Source: Candidatus Woesearchaeota archaeon
GTDB taxonomy: Archaea > Nanobdellota > Nanobdellia > SCGC-AAA011-G17 > JACPNG01
Length of the DNA: 34,056 bases
NCBI GenBank assembly: GCA_016203135.1
Contig: JACQNI010000089.1
Location: 1 to 34,056 of the forward strand
Direction of reading: 5' to 3'
A model generated the notes under the pieces. The model had not been told where the DNA came from. It saw nothing but the letters and a program-made list of their open reading frames with translations, and did not search any database. Within the stretch, counting starts at the first letter, position 1, and each line of letters opens with the position of its first letter. Below are positions 8,863-17,072 of this stretch, piece by piece. A program made the position numbers and the translations under genes.

Positions 8863-9825
8863 ATGACAAAATTACCTTTTTTATGGCAAGTAAAAAAGAA
8901 TGAAGCGGTTTCTTATCTACTTGGAACAGCTCACCTAAAAGAAAAAGATGAGTCAATAGAAGAATCAACAAAAGATTTAGCATCAAAAGTAAGAGTTATG
9001 TATGTAGAAACACCAGAAGACTTCCAATTACAGGAACGCCACATTACTCTTCCAGAAGGTCAGAGAATAGATGATTTTCTAACCCAAGATGAAATAGATA
9101 ATATGCATTCATTTTTCCAAGAACATTATCAAAGATTCCTTTTTCCAGAAGAGATAAAAGAAAAATTTGATGAAATGCACAGAAAAAAATTATGGTATAT
9201 AACTTCAGAAATTTCAAGCATCGCTTATTCTGATGAAGAAATTGAATATCTAGCCGCTTGCAAAAGATTAAAAGAACTTAAGCAAAGATTTTTTGGATCA
9301 ATTATATTACCACAAAGAGAAGAAATCTTAAATATAAGATCTGAAGCAATCGATTTAGTAAAAATAATTCAAAATTATGAAACCAAAACAGATAAATCTA
9401 TACCAACATTAGACAATTCTCTTAGATTTGCTATGAAATCATCTGGAATAAAAATAATTGGTTTAGACGAACCAGATGAATACTCAAAAATTTATGATAG
9501 TTTAAGTATTGAAGCTCAAAAACAAATATTATTTAAAGAGATTGAAGAGGTAAAATCTGGAAAATTTTTTAATAATGATCAAATTAGATCATATAAAAAA
9601 GGAGACTTAGAGGCACAACTAAAAAGTTTTGAAGCAAAAAATCCAGTAGATCAAGAATTTGTAGATAATGTTTGTCACGGAAGAACAGCATTATGGTATC
9701 CTAAGACTCAAGAAGATATAAAAATTGGAAGAACTCTTATTGCAGTTGGTACATCTCACTTCTTAACAGAACATGGTTATATTGCCATGCTAGAAAAAAA
9801 TGGATACGAAGTAAAAAAGTTATAA
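8863..9825 (+). CDS. TraB/GumN-like (Tiki/ChaN superfamily-like) protein
   Basis: N-terminal SYLLGTAHL and C-terminal IAVGTSHFLTEHGYIAMLEKNGYEV, typical GxxH/TraB blocks. Confidence 0.8.
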   Translation: MTKLPFLWQVKKNEAVSYLLGTAHLKEKDESIEESTKDLASKVRVMYVETPEDFQLQERHITLPEGQRIDDFLTQDEIDNMHSFFQEHYQRFLFPEEIKEKFDEMHRKKLWYITSEISSIAYSDEEIEYLAACKRLKELKQRFFGSIILPQREEILNIRSEAIDLVKIIQNYETKTDKSIPTLDNSLRFAMKSSGIKIIGLDEPDEYSKIYDSLSIEAQKQILFKEIEEVKSGKFFNNDQIRSYKKGDLEAQLKSFEAKNPVDQEFVDNVCHGRTALWYPKTQEDIKIGRTLIAVGTSHFLTEHGYIAMLEKNGYEVKKL

Positions 9826-9828
9826 ATT

Positions 9829-10515
9829 TTATTTCCAAAACAATTCCCTATTCAAAAAAGCTTTGATTAATTTTTCATTTTCTTTTTCATTTAGACTTTT
9901 TCTTTCTGGATGCCAGTTTATTCCAACAATAGGCAAGCCACTATGATAAAATCCCTCTATTACTCCATCTTTAGCCCTTGCAAATATTTTTAACTTAGGA
10001 GATAAATTTTTTTTATCGCTTCCATAATTATGATAAGAATTCACTTCCATTTTGCTTCCAAATAATTTTTTTGCTTTTTCATCAACGATTTCAACTTCAT
10101 GAACAGAAGCAACATGATTTACTTTATCCCCAATAACTTCTTTTATATTAATCAATTTTCCTCCGAAATAAACATTGATAAATTGAGATCCTCTACAATT
10201 TCCTAAAACAGGCAGCTTTCTCTTGACAGCAATGTCCATTAATTTTCTTTCAGTATTATCCCTTTCATTAGTAATGCTCATTCCATTTTTAATTTTTTCT
10301 CCATAAAGCTCAGGATTCACATCATTCCCACCAGTCAAGATAATCCCTTCAATAGGAAGTTTCTTAAAGTAAATATCCAAGTTTTTGCTTGAATTTGGAA
10401 CTACAAACAATTCTATTCCAAATTTCTCATAGTAACTTACATAATTATTTTCTAGATTGTCAATTAAATCCCCATGCTTGTTTTTGTCATTTCTTTGTGA
10501 AATAGCTATTAACAT
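9829..10515 (-). CDS. Class I glutamine amidotransferase-like / peptidase C26-like hydrolase; candidate gamma-glutamyl-CDP-amidate hydrolase (Cj1417-like)
   Basis: ILTGGNDVNPELYGE, nucleophile elbow GNCRGSQF (Cys codon 10195-10197), HEVEIV, INWHPER His/Glu. Lies 1 nt from the glutamine-kinase-like gene. Confidence 0.88.
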   Translation of the reverse strand: MLIAISQRNDKNKHGDLIDNLENNYVSYYEKFGIELFVVPNSSKNLDIYFKKLPIEGIILTGGNDVNPELYGEKIKNGMSITNERDNTERKLMDIAVKRKLPVLGNCRGSQFINVYFGGKLINIKEVIGDKVNHVASVHEVEIVDEKAKKLFGSKMEVNSYHNYGSDKKNLSPKLKIFARAKDGVIEGFYHSGLPIVGINWHPERKSLNEKENEKLIKAFLNRELFWK

Positions 10516-10516
10516 T

Positions 10517-13420
10517 TTACTCCCTCAATGGAACTATTTTTTTATTCTCGCAGTCTAATAAAATAGAAGAAGAATTTTTTAACCTTTCGAATGATTCACC
10601 GCATCCAATAGCTGCTGGAATCCCAAATTCAGCGCATCTAACAGCCATATGCGATGCAACCCCGCCGTATTTTGTCACTAATCCAGCTATATCCTTTGTA
10701 AAAATCCAGTCATAGCCAGGATCACCATTTTCAAGAATTACTATCTTGTTCCTTAAGTCTGGCAGATCTTCCTTTTCCATTTTGCTTAAGTCTACAATCT
10801 CGCTTTCTATTTTCTTATTAGTTATAAAATTAGGTTTCGCCATGTAATAAGGAACAACATCAAAATCCTTCTGGGAAAATACAACTGAAGGTAAGGAAAG
10901 CTTATTGTTCAATGTCCTTTCTTGCTTTCTTACTTCTATTAGGCTTTTCCAAAATTCCTTTGTCTCAAAGCTGCCATTCTTGGCAAAATCAATTAAGGTT
11001 TCAACATCCAAGTTAGCTAATTCCTCCCTAGTAAATCCCATAACCTTTCCAGCATCAGAAATTAATTCTAAAGCATGGCTTAAATTCTTGCTGAACTCAA
11101 ATTTTAATAACTCCCTGCCTTCTAAAGACTCTTGAATAAATTCAAACAATTTTTCAGAATTAAAATCTAGTCCATTTTCCTTTAAAGTCTTTGAAATATT
11201 TTCATGAATTTCTTTATCTATAACAAATTCTGATTTTTTATTCTCAGAATTTTTAACTATGTTTGCATTGTTAAAGATATTATTGTTTTTATCATATCTT
11301 AAGCTTGTTATATCATAAGTTCCAGGCCTTAAATGTCCATATCTCTCTAAAAATTCTTCCTGGGTTAATTTTCCATTAACAAGTTGGTTAAAATGAGCAT
11401 TTATTTCAGTCGCAACAGTATTTATGGAATTTAAAAAATTATCATAAAATTTTTCATCAATAATTTTTTCCTTGACCATGCTCTTAAGCAATATCTTTCC
11501 TATAAATGCAAGCCTTGCAACCCTGGAAAATTGCAAAGTTCCATTTTCCTTGCAATCATCTAAAAGAAATACAGCTTGTTTTACTAAATCTTTTGGGTCA
11601 TTTGAATTTTTCATGTTTTCTTTTGTTTTTTTTCTTGACTCTTCCATCTTGATTGCAGCATTCATATCTTCATCAATGTCTTTGTCAGAATTATTTACAA
11701 GCTTGTTTGTCAATTCAATCAAAGATCTCTTGAAAACTTCTACTTCTTCTTTAGTAAAACCAGCTTCAATTAATTCCTTGCTTCTTTTGTCAAAAGTCAA
11801 GTCATAGCAGGTATAAACAATATCAAATTCTACCTTATCTTGTAATTCTGGATTTTTTTTCAATTTGTTCATGTAAAAATGAACAAGTTTTTCCCTTAGA
11901 CTTCTATTAATAGAATTTGGTATAAAAGAATTGAATGTATTCCTTACATCAACATATGGCTTGTTTCCAAATAATACTACCAATCTAGCAGGATTTACAT
12001 TATTATATCCTTGGGAAGATCTTGCTTTATGCCATATGTCATTTGTTATTATATAATCATATAAAGAATAAGACAAATGATTTGGATTATCTCCTATGAT
12101 TTCTGCAGGATTCCAGTCAGGCATGTCTCCAAAACAATTAAAGTCTCCAGAAATATGCTCCTTTTTCCTTGATAATTCAAAAAACTTTGTTTTTATGCTT
12201 TCTACCTTTTTTCTTATCTCATTATCAACTACTTCATCATCATGATGCTTTGCAGCAATTGGCCTCACTTGAAATATGACAATATCATTATCCTTTGTTA
12301 CAGCAAACTCAATATCTAAAGCTATTCCAGGAATCAAATCCTCTATTTCCTTGACAGCCTCAAATAATTTTGTAAAATTTCCTGGATAATCTTCAGGCTT
12401 GCAAAACCTTGAGATCTTTACAGTTTTATTTTCAAATCCAGAAGTAACTCTATTGGTTAAATTTGTTGTGTCATCATAATTTATTACATAATATGGGGCA
12501 TTATTTTCAATGGTTCTTGTAAAAATAACCCCGCTAAGTTTAATATTCTCTGTCTGGGATTGTATAAGTATTTGATTTAATGGATTTTCAAAATTACCAT
12601 CCTTGTAAGACTTAACAACCCTTTCTATTGCTTCTTCAGTCTTTTTTATGTCATTTGATTTAACATTTAATTCAGTATAAAATCTTCCTGCCATAGACGA
12701 TTGAAATGTATCTTCATTTAATGCAGAACTTCTGACAACAATATCTCCTGGAGAAAACTCCTCTTTAATCTTTGATAACAAATCTTGTTTATTTTCATCC
12801 CATTCAGAAGAAGTAAATACAAATGTTTTTTCTACTTTTGATTTTTTTAAAAAAGGAAACAAAGATCTTAAAGTATCAGCTTTAGTTGAAACAATTGTCT
12901 TTCTTGCCTTTTCCTTGTCATAGTATATAAAATCCTTAAGCCTGAAATAATTGGTAAATTCTTCAAAATGCCTGAACTTCCCCCTATACTCTTCAAGTAA
13001 TCTATTAATAATATTAACTTCAGAAATCCTTAATTCTGGTGTTGGTTGTTTTATCTCTCCATTTATTTCTTTTATATAATCCTCTCCAGGAATTTCTTTC
13101 CATCCAGAGCCATAAACCAATATAATTTTAGCATCCTTAAATCTTTCATGTATCTTCTTTAAATTTTCAGTAGGATCAACTTGATCTTGAACAATAGCTT
13201 CATCTACAAACCTTAGATTCTTAACTACCTCTAGTCTTTCATCAAGATTTGATATTGGTTTGTTTCTAGCATCCTTAGCAGCCTTATCACTTAAGACCCC
13301 GCAGATATGATAATCCCCCTGGGAATTAGCAAACTTTAGTAGCTTTAAGTGCCCATAATGAAAGATATCTCCGACTATTGGACTATATACAATTCTCTCT
13401 ATTTTTCTACCCTCTTCCAT
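10517..13420 (-). CDS. Fusion: N-terminal HxGH cytidylyltransferase + PEP-synthase-like ATP-grasp + central region + phosphohistidine domain; candidate L-glutamine kinase (Cj1418-like)
   Basis: N-term VGDIFHYGHLKLL...DERLEVVKNLRFVDEA. ATP-grasp VVRSSALNEDTFQSSMAGRFYTELNV and IEFAVTKDNDIVIFQVRP. C-term TKYGGVASHMAVRCAEFGIPAAIGCGE, His codon at 10649-10651. Confidence 0.9.
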   Translation of the reverse strand: MEEGRKIERIVYSPIVGDIFHYGHLKLLKFANSQGDYHICGVLSDKAAKDARNKPISNLDERLEVVKNLRFVDEAIVQDQVDPTENLKKIHERFKDAKIILVYGSGWKEIPGEDYIKEINGEIKQPTPELRISEVNIINRLLEEYRGKFRHFEEFTNYFRLKDFIYYDKEKARKTIVSTKADTLRSLFPFLKKSKVEKTFVFTSSEWDENKQDLLSKIKEEFSPGDIVVRSSALNEDTFQSSMAGRFYTELNVKSNDIKKTEEAIERVVKSYKDGNFENPLNQILIQSQTENIKLSGVIFTRTIENNAPYYVINYDDTTNLTNRVTSGFENKTVKISRFCKPEDYPGNFTKLFEAVKEIEDLIPGIALDIEFAVTKDNDIVIFQVRPIAAKHHDDEVVDNEIRKKVESIKTKFFELSRKKEHISGDFNCFGDMPDWNPAEIIGDNPNHLSYSLYDYIITNDIWHKARSSQGYNNVNPARLVVLFGNKPYVDVRNTFNSFIPNSINRSLREKLVHFYMNKLKKNPELQDKVEFDIVYTCYDLTFDKRSKELIEAGFTKEEVEVFKRSLIELTNKLVNNSDKDIDEDMNAAIKMEESRKKTKENMKNSNDPKDLVKQAVFLLDDCKENGTLQFSRVARLAFIGKILLKSMVKEKIIDEKFYDNFLNSINTVATEINAHFNQLVNGKLTQEEFLERYGHLRPGTYDITSLRYDKNNNIFNNANIVKNSENKKSEFVIDKEIHENISKTLKENGLDFNSEKLFEFIQESLEGRELLKFEFSKNLSHALELISDAGKVMGFTREELANLDVETLIDFAKNGSFETKEFWKSLIEVRKQERTLNNKLSLPSVVFSQKDFDVVPYYMAKPNFITNKKIESEIVDLSKMEKEDLPDLRNKIVILENGDPGYDWIFTKDIAGLVTKYGGVASHMAVRCAEFGIPAAIGCGESFERLKNSSSILLDCENKKIVPLRE

Positions 13421-13435
13421 GTTATCAGCATTTCA

Positions 13436-13447
13436 ATTAAATTTATT
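13436..13447. promoter_or_regulatory. Shared TATA-like element between divergent genes 13420(-) and 13469(+)
   Basis: attaaatttatt with palindromic core taaattta (13438-13445), about 21.5 nt from the minus ATG and 27.5 nt from the plus ATG. Confidence 0.5.
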
Positions 13448-13468
13448 AAGCTTGCCATAAATCTTTTG

Positions 13469-14419
13469 ATGAAAAGCTATTTAAACCAAATTCAGGCTAA
13501 AACCAAGATGAAAAAGATTTACTGGAATTTCTTGAAATCAATCCTAGGAATTATGCTTTTAGTCATTTTATTCAATAAACTTGGCTTTTCAAATGTCTAT
13601 AAAATATTAATAGACACAAGCATAACTCATATCTTTCTTGCAGTTTTAATTTCTATCTCTTCAATCCTGCTTGGGGCATTTAATCTAAAAATTCTTCTTC
13701 ATTTCATTAAGGCTAAAATAAGTTTCTCAGATCTTTTAAAAGTCTATTCTTTAAGCTGGTCAATCGGATTATTTCTTCCTGGAAGAATAGGAGACTTTTC
13801 CATAATCCCCCTTCTGGGAAAAAAGGGCTTAGATTTCGGAAAAGGGGCTGCAATCTCATTCCTTGATAAATTAATAACTTTTATTGTATTATCAATATTG
13901 ACAATTTTTGCTGTTTTTATCTATCTCCCTATTGAACAGGCATGGATAATATTAATTGTAATAGTCTCTATAATAATTTTAACAGGTTTATTCTTAATTT
14001 TGGATAAAGGCAGACAATTTATAAGAAGCTTATTTCCCAAGAATTTAATTGAAAAATTTTCAGGATTTTCCTATATTTTGTTTGATTTTCTTAAATATGG
14101 AAAAACATACATATTCTTGAATTTTTTAATAACAATTCTTAAGCAAGTTATTTTAGCATTGATAATCTATGCCTTCCTTGCAAGTTTTAACATCTATTTG
14201 TCATTTATCGAGATATTATTAATAATTTCGGCAATAACAATAATTACCTTGATCCCAATTTCAGTTTCTGGCTTGGGCATAAAAGAATCAGCTGCAGTAT
14301 TTTTGTTTGGCTTAGCAGGATTAGATAAAATAATAGTTGCGGCAATATTTACATTATTACTTATAGCAAGATATGTTATAGGAGCACTATTAATCTATTT
14401 CATTAAGCTAGAAAATTAA
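13469..14419 (+). CDS. Lysylphosphatidylglycerol synthase TM-region / UPF0104-like membrane protein
   Basis: Polytopic; LPGRIGDFSIIPLLGKKGLDFGKGAAISFLDKLI and SVSGLGIKESAAVFLFGLAGL. ORF-track start 13349 runs antisense into the neighbour; ATG 13469 fits the promoter (13508 also possible). Confidence 0.85.
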   Translation: MKSYLNQIQAKTKMKKIYWNFLKSILGIMLLVILFNKLGFSNVYKILIDTSITHIFLAVLISISSILLGAFNLKILLHFIKAKISFSDLLKVYSLSWSIGLFLPGRIGDFSIIPLLGKKGLDFGKGAAISFLDKLITFIVLSILTIFAVFIYLPIEQAWIILIVIVSIIILTGLFLILDKGRQFIRSLFPKNLIEKFSGFSYILFDFLKYGKTYIFLNFLITILKQVILALIIYAFLASFNIYLSFIEILLIISAITIITLIPISVSGLGIKESAAVFLFGLAGLDKIIVAAIFTLLLIARYVIGALLIYFIKLEN

Positions 14420-15969
14420 TTTTCTGCAACAGCAAGTTCTTGCCCGCTTCCTGCTTCAATGCCAATACTTTCCTTGCCTTTATGTTTTATACTCTTAACT
14501 TCAACCCCATAATCTAAGTCTTCAGAATAAAAGTTTTGTGTAGCAATTAAAGTTCTTAAGCTTCTATACAATCTTGGTACATCAGAAAATCTTCTTATTG
14601 TTTTTAATGTCTGCCAGTAAAATCTAGGCCTAAAATAAAACTCATTATACATTTTTGCCAATATACCTTCAACATATTCCTTATTGGTATTATCCTCCAT
14701 TTCCATCAAAACCCCATGAGTCATATCCCAGTCGCTCCACTTCTTTGCTTTTAACTTTCCTTGTAATTTTGCCTCTTCATATAAAGGAGTTCCTGGAAAG
14801 GGCAATGCAATTGAAGTCTGCATGACATCTGGATTTATTTCCTTTACAAAATCAAGATTTGCTTGTATCGATTCCTTTGAGTCAGACCAGAATCCAAACA
14901 TGAAACCACATAAGCATAATATTCTATATTTCTGAACCATTTTAACTCCTTGCCTTATCTGGTCTAATGTTAAATTCTTTCTTATTGCTTTTAAAACCTC
15001 TGGAGTGCTAGCTTCAACCCCAAATCTCAACATCTTGCATCCGGTTTTTCTCATCCATTTCAACATCTCTTCCCCAAGTTCTGCATTTCTTGTTAAATTG
15101 TCAAACCTGGCATTTGCTGTCCATATTAACTTTATATCATTTCTATGTAATGCCTTGCAAAACTCAATCACTCTTTCAGGTCTTATTGTAAAAGTTGGAT
15201 CATCAATATTTATTTCTTTAATGCCATAAACCTCAATCAATTCCTTTAATTCAGCAATTACATTTGGTATAGACCTCATTCTCCATACCTTTCCTTCCAT
15301 AACATTATTAGAAATGCAAAACGTGCAAGCTTGAGGACATCCCCTTGTTGTTTGTATTGTTGTAAATGGCCTTACATTATACCATGCCTCTCCATAATCT
15401 TTTATTGGTATTATATCTCTAGCAGGAAAAGGTAATCTATCTAAATCCTTTTCCCATCTTCCAGGCCCATTGTCAAATACTTCTCCTTTAGATCTATAAG
15501 CAATCCCTAATACATTAGTTAAGTCATCCTTGTTTTCTAGAATTCCAGGTATCCAAGGGTCAAATTCTCCTTTGACAACAACATCTATTGCATCACACTC
15601 TTGCAGCGATTGAACTGGCAATGCTGATACATGCTGTCCTGCAGCTATCAAAAATAAATTTGGTAATTTTTCTTTAACCCTCCTCATGAATTCAAAATCT
15701 GCTAAAATAGAAGGGGTTGTTGTTTCAAGCAGCATAGCATCAGGATTTATCTCTTCAATTTTTTTTAGTGTTTCATTTAGATCTATTTCCTGAATAACTG
15801 AGTCAATCCAATAAACCTCATGATCATTTTGCCTTAGATTAGAGGCAGCATATGATAAAAACAATGGGTATTGCAAGAATTTGTCAGCCCTATGTTTTAT
15901 TATTCTATTTTGTGATCTAGTTCCATATCCCTTTCCAGGCCAAGGCGGATTTATAAGTAAGACTTTCAT
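14416..15969 (-). CDS. B12-binding-domain radical SAM protein
   Basis: N-term MKVLLINPPWPGKG Rossmann-like domain. Radical SAM cluster TTRGCPQACTFC. LPFPGTPLYEEA. Confidence 0.92.
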   Translation of the reverse strand: MKVLLINPPWPGKGYGTRSQNRIIKHRADKFLQYPLFLSYAASNLRQNDHEVYWIDSVIQEIDLNETLKKIEEINPDAMLLETTTPSILADFEFMRRVKEKLPNLFLIAAGQHVSALPVQSLQECDAIDVVVKGEFDPWIPGILENKDDLTNVLGIAYRSKGEVFDNGPGRWEKDLDRLPFPARDIIPIKDYGEAWYNVRPFTTIQTTRGCPQACTFCISNNVMEGKVWRMRSIPNVIAELKELIEVYGIKEINIDDPTFTIRPERVIEFCKALHRNDIKLIWTANARFDNLTRNAELGEEMLKWMRKTGCKMLRFGVEASTPEVLKAIRKNLTLDQIRQGVKMVQKYRILCLCGFMFGFWSDSKESIQANLDFVKEINPDVMQTSIALPFPGTPLYEEAKLQGKLKAKKWSDWDMTHGVLMEMEDNTNKEYVEGILAKMYNEFYFRPRFYWQTLKTIRRFSDVPRLYRSLRTLIATQNFYSEDLDYGVEVKSIKHKGKESIGIEAGSGQELAVAEN

Positions 15970-16086
15970 AAAGATCCCTTTTTGCAGTTGATATTGTTAT
16001 TCTGCTATTTAAAAGTTTTACTATGGTGAATTAATATATCCATTTAATTCATCAAGTAGTCTATGGCTTAACTTATGAAATTTAAA

Positions 16087-16103
16087 AGAAAATTATTTAA
16101 GTA
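16087..16103 (+). promoter_or_regulatory. BRE/TATA-like promoter of ROK kinase
   Basis: agaaaattatttaagta centred about 26 nt upstream of ATG 16123. Confidence 0.55.
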
Positions 16104-16122
16104 TATGGTATAAATCTCTAAA

Positions 16123-16995
16123 ATGTCCATTGAATGCTATGACATTGGGGGTACTTGGATTAGAGGGGCTATTTTTAATGAAAACAGAAAAATTGTTAAA
16201 AAAATAAAAAAGGAAGTAGTAAAAGACTTCTGCTCACAAATAAAACAAATTCACAAAGATCTATCTTCAAAATCATCATCAAAAATTTCTATTGCAGTTC
16301 CAGGTCCAGTTTCAAATGGCTTATTGACAAAGGCACCACCATTAGGTATAGACTATCCAATTGATTTAAAGAAAGAACTAAAAGATCTTGGCAAAGAAAT
16401 TTATATTGAAAATGATTTAAATGCAGCAGTTGAAGCTGAATTAAATTTCGGAACAGGAAAATATTGTAATAATTTCTACCTGCTAACAATAAGCACCGGT
16501 ATTGGTGTTGGATTAGTTCTTAATAAAAATATAATACAAGGAACATCAGGTGAATTTGGTCACAATGTACTTGAAAGGAGAAATGAATTTCTATTTAAAT
16601 GTGGCTGTGGAAATTATGGTTGTTGGGTTTCGTTATGTGGCGGGAATGGTATAAAAAATCTTGAAAATAAATTAATTGGCAAAAATTTAAGTCCTGCAGA
16701 AGTTTTCGAAAGAGCAAAATCAGGGGATAAAAAAGCAAAGGATTTAGTTAAAAGAGTCAGGGATTACAATGCACAAGGTCTCGGCATCATGATAAATGCA
16801 ATAGAGGTTGATAAAATAATTATCATGGGATCAATCGGTTTAGAGCAATTCTCTCAAATAATTCCAAAATATTCTCAAATAAGAAATTATACAATAAACA
16901 AAATACCAAAAATAGAAAGGACTTCTTTAGGAGATGATATCTGCCTGATAGGGAGTTATCTCATTGCAAAAGATGGAAGAAATAAAGATTTGTAA
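16123..16995 (+). CDS. ROK family sugar kinase
   Basis: YDIGGTWIRGAIF, ENDLNAAVEAELNFGTG, STGIGVGLVL, GEFGHNVL, Zn motif CGCGNYGCWVSLCGG. Confidence 0.9.
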   Translation: MSIECYDIGGTWIRGAIFNENRKIVKKIKKEVVKDFCSQIKQIHKDLSSKSSSKISIAVPGPVSNGLLTKAPPLGIDYPIDLKKELKDLGKEIYIENDLNAAVEAELNFGTGKYCNNFYLLTISTGIGVGLVLNKNIIQGTSGEFGHNVLERRNEFLFKCGCGNYGCWVSLCGGNGIKNLENKLIGKNLSPAEVFERAKSGDKKAKDLVKRVRDYNAQGLGIMINAIEVDKIIIMGSIGLEQFSQIIPKYSQIRNYTINKIPKIERTSLGDDICLIGSYLIAKDGRNKDL

Positions 16996-17036
16996 CAAAC
17001 TCAGCCTAAAATTCTGCTGTTTAAATATATTTTGAT

Positions 17037-17051
17037 AAAGATTTATAAATA
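17037..17051 (+). promoter_or_regulatory. BRE/TATA-like promoter of GT2
   Basis: aaagatttataaata centred about 28 nt upstream of ATG 17073. Confidence 0.65.
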
Positions 17052-17072
17052 TATTACCTATAAGAAATCAAA

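Noticed and set aside
10905-11807. Plus-strand ORFs of 76 and 111 aa (10905-11135, 11472-11807)
   Set aside because: Antisense to the intact 967-aa fusion enzyme; low-complexity Ser/Phe-rich translations typical of the reverse frame of AT-rich genes.
10517-13420. Annotation as plain phosphoenolpyruvate synthase
   Set aside because: Length, the N-terminal cytidylyltransferase, the missing PEP/pyruvate-binding TIM barrel and linkage to a C26 hydrolase fit a glutamine-kinase-like enzyme better.
13349-13468. N-terminal extension of the LPG-synthase-TM-like ORF
   Set aside because: Runs antisense into the start of the 13420(-) gene and across its promoter; ATG 13469 (or 13508) is more plausible.
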